From NCBI GenBank assembly GCA_030431615.1, contig JAUIID010000026.1, forward strand, positions 1 to 37,343: DNA of 37,343 nt. The letters are read 5' to 3'. Under the pieces are notes generated by a model. That model searched no databases, had not been told where the DNA came from, and was given only the letters and a program-made list of their open reading frames with translations. Positions 7,766 to 15,449 of this stretch are shown here, piece after piece. This DNA comes from Alphaproteobacteria bacterium. GTDB lineage: Bacteria > Pseudomonadota > Alphaproteobacteria > Geminicoccales > Geminicoccaceae. Position numbers and translations under genes: made by a program. The first letter of the stretch is position 1, and the number at the start of each line of letters is the position of its first letter.

Positions 7766-9057
7766 ACCCGGTCACCGTCCTCTTCGTCAGCTTCTTCGTA
7801 ATGATCGCGCTGCGCGTGCCGGTCGCCTACGCGCTCGCTCTGGCCTCGCTGCTCATCATCGTCCAGGAGGGCCTGCGCGCCGACCTCGTCGTGCAGCAGA
7901 TGTTCCAGGGCCTGAACTCGTTCACGCTGCTCGCCGTGCCCTTCTTCCTGCTCGCCGGCCAGCTCCTCAACAGCGGGCTGATCACCGACCGGCTGATGCG
8001 CCTCGCCGAGGTCATGGTGGGCTGGATCAGGGGCGGGCTCGCGCATATCAACATCGTCGTCTCGATGATCTTCGCCGGCATGTCCGGCTCGTCCACCGCC
8101 GACACCGCGGGCGTCGGCTCGGTCATCATCCCGGCCATGTACAAGCGCGGCTTCGACCGCCGCTTCACCGTGGCGCTGACCGCTGCCTCCTCGACCATGG
8201 GCTCGATCATCCCGCCCAGCATCATGATGGTGGTCTACGGTGCCCAGGGCGGGGTCTCGATCGGCGGGCTCTTCCTCGCTGGCGCCATTCCCGGGCTGAT
8301 GATCGGCCTCGGCATGATGATCTACAGCTACGCCTACGCCATCCACCGGGGCCTGCCGGCCGAGGCGCGGCCGACCGTCAGGGAATTCGCCGTCGCCTGG
8401 AAGGAGGGCTTCCTGCCGCTCCTGGTCCCCGTCATCATCATCGGCGGTGTGCTCACCGGCAAGTTCACGGCGACCGAATCCGGCATGGTCGCCACAGTCT
8501 ACGTGCTCTTCTTGATGTTTGTCTTCTACCGCTCGGCCCGGCTCCGGGAGCTGCCCCGGATCCTCTCCGAGGCCGCCGTGCTCTACTCGCAGCCACTCCT
8601 CGCCGTCGCCGCCGCCAGCGTCTTCGGCTGGTTGCTCGCCTACTTCCAGGCGCCGCAGATGATCATCAACGTCGCCGGCGACGTGACCGGCAGCATCCCT
8701 TTGACGCTGCTCTCGATCATGGTGGTTTTCATCATCGTCGGCACGTTCATGGATGCCATCCCGGCGATCATCATCTTCATGCCGATCGTCAGCAAGCTGC
8801 TCGAGACCAGCGGCGCCAACGCGATCCATGGCGGCATCATCGTCGTCATGACCCTGGCGCTGGGCCTCATCACCCCGCCCTACGGCCTCTGCCTGCTCCT
8901 CGCCTCCGCCATCGGCAAGGTGCCGGTGGTCAGGGTGCTGCCGCACATCATGGCCTTCTACGCCATCATCATCGGCATCATCGTCACGATCATCTTCGTG
9001 CCGGAGCTCGCCCTCTTCCTGCCGCGCCTCGTCATGCCGCAGTTCGTGGGCATCTGA
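7762..9057 (+). CDS. TRAP transporter large permease, DctM type
   Basis: A 431-residue, strongly hydrophobic protein with about 11-13 predicted membrane spans, the usual DctM size. Diagnostic stretches are VPFFLLAGQLLNSG, NIVVSMIFAGMSGSSTADTA, AASSTMGSIIPPSIMMVVYG and the ALGLITPPYGLCLLL segment near the C terminus. It is the sodium- or proton-coupled transport subunit that moves solute delivered by the DctP proteins. Start ATG at 7762 overlaps the dctQ stop, giving translational coupling. It is the last gene of the operon; 134 bp separate it from the convergent maoC gene, and that gap holds a large imperfect palindrome. Confidence 0.93.
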   Translation: MNPVTVLFVSFFVMIALRVPVAYALALASLLIIVQEGLRADLVVQQMFQGLNSFTLLAVPFFLLAGQLLNSGLITDRLMRLAEVMVGWIRGGLAHINIVVSMIFAGMSGSSTADTAGVGSVIIPAMYKRGFDRRFTVALTAASSTMGSIIPPSIMMVVYGAQGGVSIGGLFLAGAIPGLMIGLGMMIYSYAYAIHRGLPAEARPTVREFAVAWKEGFLPLLVPVIIIGGVLTGKFTATESGMVATVYVLFLMFVFYRSARLRELPRILSEAAVLYSQPLLAVAAASVFGWLLAYFQAPQMIINVAGDVTGSIPLTLLSIMVVFIIVGTFMDAIPAIIIFMPIVSKLLETSGANAIHGGIIVVMTLALGLITPPYGLCLLLASAIGKVPVVRVLPHIMAFYAIIIGIIVTIIFVPELALFLPRLVMPQFVGI

Positions 9058-9069
9058 GGCCTCAATACC

Positions 9070-9193
9070 GAGCGCCTCCCCCCCCTGGCCGTAGACGAGG
9101 AAGGCAAGACGAACGGCGTGCAGCGTAGTCCGCCTACGTGAGCACCGATCGTTCGCAGCCTGACGAAGTATACGGTCGGCGGGGGAGGCGCTC
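9070..9193. repeat. ~124-nt imperfect palindrome between convergent dctM and maoC
   Basis: The outer arms GAGCGCCTCCCCC (9070-9082) and GGGGGAGGCGCTC (9181-9193) are perfect 13-nt complements. Inside, the two sides still match imperfectly (CCGTA..AC near 9089 against GT.TACGG near 9171; GAACG near 9111 against CGTTC near 9150). The centre is a small hairpin, CGTAG-TCCGC-CTACG, at 9125-9139. It fills nearly the whole gap between two convergent genes and touches the maoC stop. It may be a bidirectional terminator or a copy of a dispersed intergenic repeat; no second copy is in the window. Confidence 0.6.
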
Positions 9194-9632
9194 AGACGTC
9201 GCGTGGCACCCAGGCGAGGAGATGCTCCGCCACCAGCACCGTCTCGCCTGCCTGGTTGGTCATCTCGACCCTGCTTCTCGAGCGCCGGCGCTCCTGGTCC
9301 ACCTCGGCCACCTGGTAGGCGACGGTGATCGTGTCGCCGATGAAGACGGGCTTGAGGAAGCGCACCTTGTCGTAGCCGGCCGAAACCGGCGTGAAGGGCG
9401 AATCGGCCGTCGTGTAGCGCGAGCTCATCATCGAGGCCGTGTTCGAGGAGAGCGAGAGCACCAGGAGCCCGTGCGCGATCCGCCGGCCGAAGACCGTCGT
9501 CTTCATGTACTCCTCGTTGACATGCACCTTGTCGAAATCGCCGCTGATGCCGGAGAACAGGTAGAAGTCCGTCTCGCCCAGGGTCTTCGAAAAGCGCACC
9601 TCGGCGCCGATCTCGGCCGGAATGGCTGTCAT
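9192..9632 (-). CDS. MaoC-like (R)-enoyl-CoA hydratase/dehydratase
   Basis: A 146-residue single hot-dog domain protein. The catalytic motif is present as SGDFDKVHVNEEY near residues 30-42 (the Asp and His of the D-x4-H hydratase-2 motif), followed by GRRIAHGLLVLSL, the helix that packs under the active site. PVFIGDTITVAYQVAEV is the usual second half. It should hydrate trans-2-enoyl-CoA or act on a related acyl-CoA. The ATG start at 9632 has GGAGA about 9 nt upstream. It is convergent with dctM but belongs logically with the CoA-transferase as a CoA-ester pathway enzyme. Its upstream side faces the phased palindrome array at 9777-9922, which is therefore a candidate regulator binding region for it. 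Confidence 0.9.
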   Translation of the reverse strand: MTAIPAEIGAEVRFSKTLGETDFYLFSGISGDFDKVHVNEEYMKTTVFGRRIAHGLLVLSLSSNTASMMSSRYTTADSPFTPVSAGYDKVRFLKPVFIGDTITVAYQVAEVDQERRRSRSRVEMTNQAGETVLVAEHLLAWVPRDV

Positions 9633-9776
9633 GTCCGCGTCTCTCCCTGCATGTCGGGTCGTGGCGCCGCCTGGGGTGCCGAGGCGAGCAGCATCCCATG
9701 GCGTTTACATACGTGCAAGTAAGCCGGTAGCATGGCGCTTGCGAGGGAGCAAACCCTGGCGGGGCTGCATGCTGGG

Positions 9777-9922
9777 TGTCGCATCCGACGCAACGAAAGC
9801 GCTCGGGTTGTCGCATATAACGCGACACTTTGCTCGGCACTGTCGCGTTATATGCGACAGTGAGCGCATGGCTGTCGCATATGATGCGACAGATTTCCGG
9901 CGATGTCGCATATTCCGCGACA
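9777..9922. repeat. phased array of five TGTCGC-N7-GCGACA palindromes
   Basis: Four intact 19-bp sites lie at 9809-9827, 9841-9859, 9873-9891 and 9904-9922; a degenerate fifth (TGTCGC followed by GCAACG) is at 9777-9795. Centres are 32, 32, 32 and 31 bp apart, about three helical turns. Spacers are 12-13 nt. The site at 9841-9859 is the exact reverse complement of that at 9809-9827, so the pair could also fold into a 19-bp hairpin. This looks like an operator or protein-loading array. It lies 145-290 bp upstream of the maoC start and about 770-920 bp upstream of the exopolysaccharide transferase gene. The binding protein is unknown. Confidence 0.85.
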
Positions 9923-9928
9923 GTTCGC

Positions 9929-10010
9929 GACGATCGAACCCACGGAATCGACGAACCAACCCAGGGATTCGACGAACGAACCCGAGGGATGACCAACGAA
10001 CCCAGGCATC
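9929..10010. repeat. four tandem 20-21 bp direct repeats
   Basis: Four contiguous imperfect units begin at 9929, 9950, 9971 and 9991, each of the form GACSAWCSAACCC followed by an RGG/AGG-AT tail. Period is 21, 21 and 20 bp, two helical turns. The block starts 6 nt after the last palindrome of the neighbouring array, suggesting one composite element. No gene runs through it convincingly. Confidence 0.75.
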
Positions 10011-10694
10011 CGCAACCTGCTGCATTAGAAGCCATTTTCGCCGTTCACGGCAATCCTACAGGCCGCCCGACCGCGCCCGAAGCCGCATTTTGCCGAAGGA
10101 ACCCGCGGGCTTGCATTCGCTGTAGAAATAGGATAATATACTCAATAGTCGCATGGCCGGTCGCCGGCGGCGTGGCGTTGGTGCAACGATCCGGCTCTCG
10201 AATGCCTGGATGAAACTGCCGCAGCGCCGGGGCCGTCTCACTCCATCCTGGGCACCCCACGGCCGCCGGCCAATAGCTGCGTGAAGTACCGATGAAAATC
10301 AAAGCGAATACGACGATTCGATCATAACCATTCGGTGAACGGCCGGGTAACCGTGAAATCCGGTTGGTTGCTGCAGTGCGTCAAGTCTTCGATCACGCCG
10401 GAGCGCGGCAACGCTTGCAAGTCGATCGGCCCGTCTGCCGCAACATCGACGGGTCAAGTGTTTCAGCGCGATGGCCGAAATTTTCCGGCGACAGAGCGGC
10501 TGCCGATTCTTGGATAGGGCGGCTGTAGTTGATGATCTCCGCCGCGGGCGACATCCGGTCGTTAAGAGCGGGTGGCAATGAGCGTCGACTTTTGGTAGAA
10601 TACAAGCTGGAAACGAAGAGAATGGGCAGCTCGTTCCGGAGCCGACCGGCCGAGAACTGCCGCGTGCAAGCGGGTGGTAATAGGAGCGGTCGCC
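10011..10694. other. long non-coding leader region before the exopolysaccharide locus
   Basis: About 680 bp without a convincing gene. Base composition is less GC-rich than in coding neighbours, and short open frames here (for example 10335-10517) lack a good ribosome site and recognisable sequence. A good sigma70-type promoter lies at 10111-10139. The final stretch 10590-10690 holds AT-richer sequence and the TAGGAG ribosome site of the first exopolysaccharide gene. No tRNA or IS end was seen. Confidence 0.5.
10111..10139 (+). promoter_or_regulatory. candidate sigma70-type promoter
   Basis: TTGCAT (10111-10116) and TAATAT (10134-10139) are separated by exactly 17 bp, and the following bases are AT-rich. 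It is the best sigma70-like pair in this gap. The first gene downstream on this strand starts at 10695, so the transcript would have either a ~550-nt leader or be a small RNA. Confidence 0.5.
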
Positions 10695-12125
10695 ATGAGT
10701 ACGGTGATGGCCCGGGCTGGTATCCTGCGCGACTCCGTGTCGATGCGGGCCATGGATCCCTGGCAGCGTTCATTGGCTGTAACGCTGCGCATCGCGGACA
10801 TAAGCATCGTTCTCCTGGCGGGCTTCGCCAGCTATGCGCTGCGGTTCGACGGTGATTTGCCGGACGAGCATGTGGAGTTCCTGGCGCTGACGCTGGGTGT
10901 GCTGTTCGCGGTCCAATGCCTGACCATCGCCGGTTGCTACAACGAGCGGAGCATCGACCGGCTGTCGAGCCAGCTGCCGCAGGCGGTGGTCGGCTGGTCG
11001 GCAGCGCTCGGCTGCACCCTCGCCACCCTCTTCCTGCTCAAGCAGATCGATCCCCTCTCGCGCATGTGGATCGCGACCTGGTTCGTCCTGGTGCTGGTCG
11101 GGCTCCTGGCGGTTCGCTGCACGGGCAAGCAGCTCATCATCCGCGCCCGGGCGAGCGGGGCACTCCTGCGCCGGGTGGCCATCGTCCGCGAGCAGGGCAT
11201 GTCGCTGGAGCGGATCCTCGACGGCATCGAGGCCAACCCGTCGCTGACGCCGGTTGCCGAGATGGAGGTCGACTTCACCGACCCCGAGCAGGTCGACGCC
11301 GTGATTCGCGAGGTGCCGCGCGTGGGCCAGATCGAGCAGCTGGTGCTGGTGTGCAACCCGGCGCATACGGTCGCGCTCAGCCGCATCGTCGAGGCGCTCC
11401 GCCAGTTTCCGATCGAAGTCAGCCTCGTCAGCGGCGTGCTCGCCAAGGAGCTCCCGGTCATCGGCATGCGCGCCATCGGCTCCTTGCCCGCCACGGTCCT
11501 GGTCGAGCGGCCTCTCGACGGCCCCGTGTCCACGCTGAAGGATGCGTTCGACCGGCTGGTCGCCCTGGGACTGCTCGTCCTGCTGGCGCCGCTGATGCTC
11601 CTCGTGGCGCTCGCCATCAAGCTGGACAGCCCTGGCCCCGTGCTCTTCCGCCAGATGCGCGTGGGGTTCGATCGCAAGCGGATCGAAGTGCTCAAGTTCC
11701 GCACCATGCGCCACGAGCTCTGCGACGCGCCCGGTGCCGTAACCGTGACGCAGGCGACGCGCGACGACCACCGGGTAACGGCGGTGGGTCGCATCCTGCG
11801 GCGCACCAGCCTCGACGAGCTGCCGCAGCTCCTGAACGTGCTGAAGGGCGAGATGTCCCTCGTCGGGCCGCGTCCGCACGCCGTCGCCCACAACGACCAC
11901 TATGCCGCGCTGATCGACGGCTATCTGGGCCGCCACCGGGTCAAGCCGGGCATTACCGGCTGGGCCCAGGTCAATGGCTGCCGCGGCGAGACGATCACGG
12001 TCGACGACATGCGGCGGCGGATCGCCCTGGACCTGCAATATATCGACAACTGGTCGCTGGGGCTGGATCTGAAGATCCTGCTGCGCACTCCACTCGTCGG
12101 CCTCGTCAATGAGAAGGCGTACTGA
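10695..12125 (+). CDS. polyprenyl-phosphate sugar-1-phosphate transferase (exopolysaccharide initiation)
   Basis: A 476-residue enzyme of the WcaJ/ExoY/PssY group that transfers the first sugar phosphate to undecaprenyl phosphate at the inner membrane. The N-terminal half has about four hydrophobic segments (ADISIVLLAGFASYALRF onward) and a cytoplasmic CoA-binding-like region. The last ~190 residues form the bacterial sugar transferase domain: a membrane hairpin (LVALGLLVLLAPLMLLVALA), then KLDSPGPVLFRQMRVGFD, FKFRTM-like VLKFRTMRHE, RRTSLDELPQLLNVLKGEMS, LVGPRPHA and KPGITGWAQVNG. Start ATG at 10695 has TAGGAG at 10681-10686. It is the first gene of the polysaccharide locus. The sugar it transfers (glucose, galactose or other) cannot be told from sequence alone. 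Confidence 0.93.
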   Translation: MSTVMARAGILRDSVSMRAMDPWQRSLAVTLRIADISIVLLAGFASYALRFDGDLPDEHVEFLALTLGVLFAVQCLTIAGCYNERSIDRLSSQLPQAVVGWSAALGCTLATLFLLKQIDPLSRMWIATWFVLVLVGLLAVRCTGKQLIIRARASGALLRRVAIVREQGMSLERILDGIEANPSLTPVAEMEVDFTDPEQVDAVIREVPRVGQIEQLVLVCNPAHTVALSRIVEALRQFPIEVSLVSGVLAKELPVIGMRAIGSLPATVLVERPLDGPVSTLKDAFDRLVALGLLVLLAPLMLLVALAIKLDSPGPVLFRQMRVGFDRKRIEVLKFRTMRHELCDAPGAVTVTQATRDDHRVTAVGRILRRTSLDELPQLLNVLKGEMSLVGPRPHAVAHNDHYAALIDGYLGRHRVKPGITGWAQVNGCRGETITVDDMRRRIALDLQYIDNWSLGLDLKILLRTPLVGLVNEKAY

Positions 12126-12284
12126 GCTTGCGGGGACCGGCTCGCGGCTTGCGAGTGCGCCACAGGGCGATGCCGGAGCAGTATTCCTTTGGCGACTTTG
12201 CGGAGTTGTGGCTGGTATGACTGACTGAAAGCGGTTAAAATAAATAACGATGAGGAATTCGCCAATTGATTGATAAATGACCAG

Positions 12285-13271
12285 ATGATGCGCGCATTGG
12301 TTACAGGCGGCGCCGGCTTTGTCGGGCGACACATGTGCAGGGCTCTGCTGGACAAGGGCTGGCATGTCGTCTGCGTGGATCCGGTCGTTCCCCGGACCGG
12401 TGGCCTGGAGCCGGCCGACTGGCCGGCTGGTGATCCGCGTGACTTCGGCGGGTTCGAGTTCAAGAAGATGGATTGCCGCGAGTATTTCCGCGCGGCCAGC
12501 GGCGAGCCCTTCGACTATGTCTTTCATCTGGCCGCCATGGTGGGTGGCCGGCTGATGATCGACTACGAGCCATTGGCCGTCGCCGAGGACCTGGCGATCG
12601 ATGCGGGCTACTGGCGCTGGGCGGAGCACGCGAAGCCGGTCAAGACCGTGTATTTCTCGTCGAGCGCCGCCTATCCGATCGGTTTGCAGCGGGCGGATAG
12701 CTACCGGCTGCTGCGCGAGGACGATATCGATTTCGGCGATTCGCTCGGCATGCCCGACATGACTTACGGGTGGGCCAAGCTCACGGGCGAGTATCTGGGC
12801 AGGCTGGCCCATTCCCGTTACGGGCTCAAGTCGGTCGTCTATCGGCCGTTCTCGGGCTATGGCGAGGACCAGGACCAGACCTATCCGTTTCCCGCCCTGA
12901 CCCAGCGCATCCTCGATCTGGACGGCCCGACCGTGACGGTGTGGGGCAGCGGCCGGCAGATGCGCGACTTCGTCCATATCGACGACTGCGTGCGCTGCGT
13001 GCTGGAGACGATGGACCAGGTCGACGACGGCGCAGCCATCAATATCTCGTCCGGCGTCCTGACCTCCTTCACGGAGCTTGCCACGCTGATGCTGGAGCGT
13101 GTCGGCAAGCAGGCGACGGTCACCAACCTGTCCGACATGCCGGAGGGCGTGTTCGCCCGCGGCGGCGACACGGCGCTGCAGAACCGCCTCGGCTTCTCGC
13201 CGCGCGTGACGCTGGCCGAGGGTGTCGATCGGGTGGCGGCGTCATTGGCGGAGCGGGCGGCGGCCGCCTGA
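12285..13271 (+). CDS. NAD-dependent epimerase/dehydratase (nucleotide-sugar type)
   Basis: A ~328-residue extended SDR. It has the NAD-binding motif TGGAGFVG, an FHLAAMVGG segment, the active-site strand VYFSSSAAYP and the catalytic YGWAK (Tyr-x3-Lys), then VVYRPFSGYGEDQD and the substrate-side motif GSGRQMRDFVHIDD. All key residues are present, so it should be an active NDP-sugar epimerase, dehydratase or epimerase-reductase providing an activated sugar for the polymer. Start codons at 12285 and 12288 are adjacent ATGs; a TTG at 12270 is possible. No good ribosome site is close, although GAGGAA lies about 30 nt upstream. A 160-nt AT-richer gap precedes it. The exact NDP-sugar is not inferable. 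Confidence 0.88.
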   Translation: MMRALVTGGAGFVGRHMCRALLDKGWHVVCVDPVVPRTGGLEPADWPAGDPRDFGGFEFKKMDCREYFRAASGEPFDYVFHLAAMVGGRLMIDYEPLAVAEDLAIDAGYWRWAEHAKPVKTVYFSSSAAYPIGLQRADSYRLLREDDIDFGDSLGMPDMTYGWAKLTGEYLGRLAHSRYGLKSVVYRPFSGYGEDQDQTYPFPALTQRILDLDGPTVTVWGSGRQMRDFVHIDDCVRCVLETMDQVDDGAAINISSGVLTSFTELATLMLERVGKQATVTNLSDMPEGVFARGGDTALQNRLGFSPRVTLAEGVDRVAASLAERAAAA

Positions 13272-13347
13272 GGCGGCCATGCGCGCGGCCGGGGTACCGG
13301 GTGAAGAGGCTGTCGACAAGAGCGAGAAGACGCGGAGGAAATGACAG

Positions 13348-14130
13348 ATGGGCGGTGTCTTTGGCATAAGCTTCTCGACAGCGGACAAGGATTCGCTGGT
13401 TTCGTCGGTGGTCCGCGACGCCGTGCCGAGCGGTGACGGGTTGCGGATGGTGGCTACGGCCAACATCGACCACATCGTCAATCTTCTGCGCGACCGGCGT
13501 TTCCGCGACGCCTATCGGACAGCCTGGGCAACCACCGCCGATGGCGCGCCGGTGGCCCTCTATGCCCGCTGGCGCGGCGCCGGCGTGCCCGGCCGGGTGG
13601 CGGGTCCCGATCTCTTCGCGGCCCTGATGCCGGAGCTCGCGGCCGGCCGGCATCGACCGTTCTTCGTGGTCAGTCGCGAGCGTACCGGTGCGCTGCTGCG
13701 GCGGTGGCTCGAAGCGCGTGGTTTCGCCCCGGAATCGATCGGCGTCGTCTGTCCGCCCTTCGGCTTCGAGCGCGACAGCGCCTATTCCTCCACGCTTGCT
13801 AGCGACATCCGCGAGCACGGCACCACGCACCTCTTCATGGGCGTCGGCTCGCCCAAGTCGGAGGTCTGGCTCTGCGACCATGCGCGCGAGCTCGGCGACT
13901 GCTACGGCTTCGGCATCGGCGCGGGCATCGACTATTTCGTCGGCACCGAGTCCCGTGCCCCGATCTGGATGCAGGCCTGTGGCATGGAATGGCTCTGGCG
14001 TGTCCTGTGCGAGCCGCGGCGGCTGTCGCGACGCTATTTCATCGATGCGATGCTTTTCCCTGTTGCCGTCATGCGCGATGCGACCGGCAACTGGCAGCTG
14101 GACGAGCCGACCACCACGCTCTCGCGCTGA
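13348..14130 (+). CDS. WecG/TagA/CpsF family glycosyltransferase (GT26)
   Basis: A 260-residue protein of the normal GT26 length. It has VATANIDHIVNLLRDRRFRDAY, the catalytic-region segment TTADGAPVALYARWRG with the conserved Asp, VAGPDLFAALMPELA, and the GVGSPKSEVWL motif with GAGIDYFVG and RAPIWMQACGMEWLWRV near the C terminus. Members transfer the second sugar (such as ManNAcA or a mannosyl residue) to the polyprenyl-linked primer at the membrane. A strong ribosome site (GGAGGAAATGACAG) precedes the ATG. Downstream of the initiating transferase and epimerase it is probably the second step of repeat-unit assembly. Confidence 0.92.
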   Translation: MGGVFGISFSTADKDSLVSSVVRDAVPSGDGLRMVATANIDHIVNLLRDRRFRDAYRTAWATTADGAPVALYARWRGAGVPGRVAGPDLFAALMPELAAGRHRPFFVVSRERTGALLRRWLEARGFAPESIGVVCPPFGFERDSAYSSTLASDIREHGTTHLFMGVGSPKSEVWLCDHARELGDCYGFGIGAGIDYFVGTESRAPIWMQACGMEWLWRVLCEPRRLSRRYFIDAMLFPVAVMRDATGNWQLDEPTTTLSR

Positions 14131-14171
14131 ACGTGGTGGTGCCTGCCGTTCGGGCCGTTCGGTAGGCGCGC

Positions 14172-15449
14172 GTGGCATCGACGGGCCGGCTGCTCAATGT
14201 CCATCGCTATCGTTACCGCAAGGGCGGTGCGGAGGCGGTTTATCTCGATCACAGCCGACTGTTTGCCGAGCGGGGTTGGGCCTGCGCCGAATTCGCGATG
14301 GCGCATCCGAGGAACCCGCCATCGGCCTGGGACGGGCATTTCCCGGCGCAATTCGATCCCCGACCCGGCTGGCGCGGCCTGCTCGATATCCCGCGCTTCA
14401 TCTACTCGCGGGAAGCGAGGCAGCAGATGGCGCGGCTGCTCGAGAGTTTCAGGCCGGACATTGTCCATGTGCACGGGCTCTATCATCAGCTCACACCGTC
14501 GGTGCTCGAGCCGATCGCTGCGGCGGGCATACCGGTCGTCTACACGATGCATGATTTCAAGCTGCTCTGCCCGGCCTACAGCATGTTCACCGACAAGCTC
14601 GGTGTCTGCGAGCGCTGCGCCTCCGGCAGCTTCTGGAATTGCGCCGCCAATGCCTGCCTGCACGACTCGCAGGCGGTGAGTGCCGTCTATGCGCTGGACG
14701 CCTACGTCCAGCGCTGGCGGGGTGCCTATGACGCGGTGTCGGCCTTTGTCATGCCGAGCCGGTCGATCCTGGAGAAGCATCTCGAGCACGGCTTTCCGGC
14801 CGAGAAGCTGCATCACATCCCCAATTTCTTCGAAACCACGGCCGACGAGCCCGCCACGCCGGCGCTCATCGCCGAGGCCCGGCAGCGCTACGGACGGTAC
14901 GTCGTCTATTTTGGGCGGCTTTCGCCGGAGAAGGGGTGCGGCGTGCTGATCGAGGCCTGCGACGCCGCTGGCCTGCCCCTGGTGCTGGTCGGCGAAGGGC
15001 CGGAAGAGGCACGCCTCCGGGAGCAAGCGGCCCGGTCGAGCCAGCCTGTCCATTTCGCCGGCTACCTTACCGGCGGGCCGCTCTGGGCAGTGGTCGAAGC
15101 GGCCCTGGGCGTCGTGCTGCCATCGATCTGGTACGAGATCGCCCCCAAGAGCGTGCTCGAGGCCATGGCGCGGGCCAAGCCGGTCGTGGCGTCGGCAATC
15201 GGTGGATTGCCCGAGCAGGTCGAGGATGGCGCGACGGGCTACCTGGCGCCGCCGGGGAACGCGGCAGCGCTGGCCGAGGTTCTCGAAAGACTCGCTGGAC
15301 TCCCGAACGCCCAGCGGGAGGCCATGGGCGAGCGGGCGCGGGAGAGGGCGCTCTCCAGCTTCACGACCGAGCGCTACTTCAATTCGGTTGAAGAGCTCTA
15401 CAATCGCGTCGGCCGACGAACCGAGCCGGCTGGAGGAGGATCAACGTGA
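14172..15449 (+). CDS. GT4-family glycosyltransferase
   Basis: A 425-residue GT-B fold glycosyltransferase. The N-terminal domain begins NVHRYRYRKGGAEAVYLDH and includes PDIVHVHGLYHQLTPSVLE and TMHDFKLLCPAYSMFTD. A cysteine-rich stretch (CERCASGSFWNCAANACLHDS) is shared with a subgroup of GT4 enzymes in polysaccharide loci. The C-terminal domain holds YFGRLSPEKGCGVLIEA, LVGEGPEE, the E-x7-E region PSIWYEIAPKSVLEAMA and SAIGGLPEQVEDGATGYL. GTG at 14172 is the likely start, since similarity begins at once. It should add a sugar to the growing repeat unit on the cytoplasmic face. The stop overlaps a short coupled reading frame at 15446. Confidence 0.92.
   Translation: MASTGRLLNVHRYRYRKGGAEAVYLDHSRLFAERGWACAEFAMAHPRNPPSAWDGHFPAQFDPRPGWRGLLDIPRFIYSREARQQMARLLESFRPDIVHVHGLYHQLTPSVLEPIAAAGIPVVYTMHDFKLLCPAYSMFTDKLGVCERCASGSFWNCAANACLHDSQAVSAVYALDAYVQRWRGAYDAVSAFVMPSRSILEKHLEHGFPAEKLHHIPNFFETTADEPATPALIAEARQRYGRYVVYFGRLSPEKGCGVLIEACDAAGLPLVLVGEGPEEARLREQAARSSQPVHFAGYLTGGPLWAVVEAALGVVLPSIWYEIAPKSVLEAMARAKPVVASAIGGLPEQVEDGATGYLAPPGNAAALAEVLERLAGLPNAQREAMGERARERALSSFTTERYFNSVEELYNRVGRRTEPAGGGST

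Noticed and set aside
9777-9922. CRISPR array
   Set aside because: Repeats are 19 bp with 12-13 nt spacers, far too short, and no cas genes are present. The palindromes fit protein-binding sites better.
9929-10010. LexA (SOS) boxes in the direct repeats, because GAAC recurs
   Set aside because: Alphaproteobacterial LexA needs GAAC/GTTC pairs spaced by 7 nt; here the GAAC words are 4 or about 21 nt apart.
12141-12155. Terminator after the initiating sugar transferase (CTCGC-GGCTT-GCGAG)
   Set aside because: Only a 5-bp stem without a T run; too weak to call.
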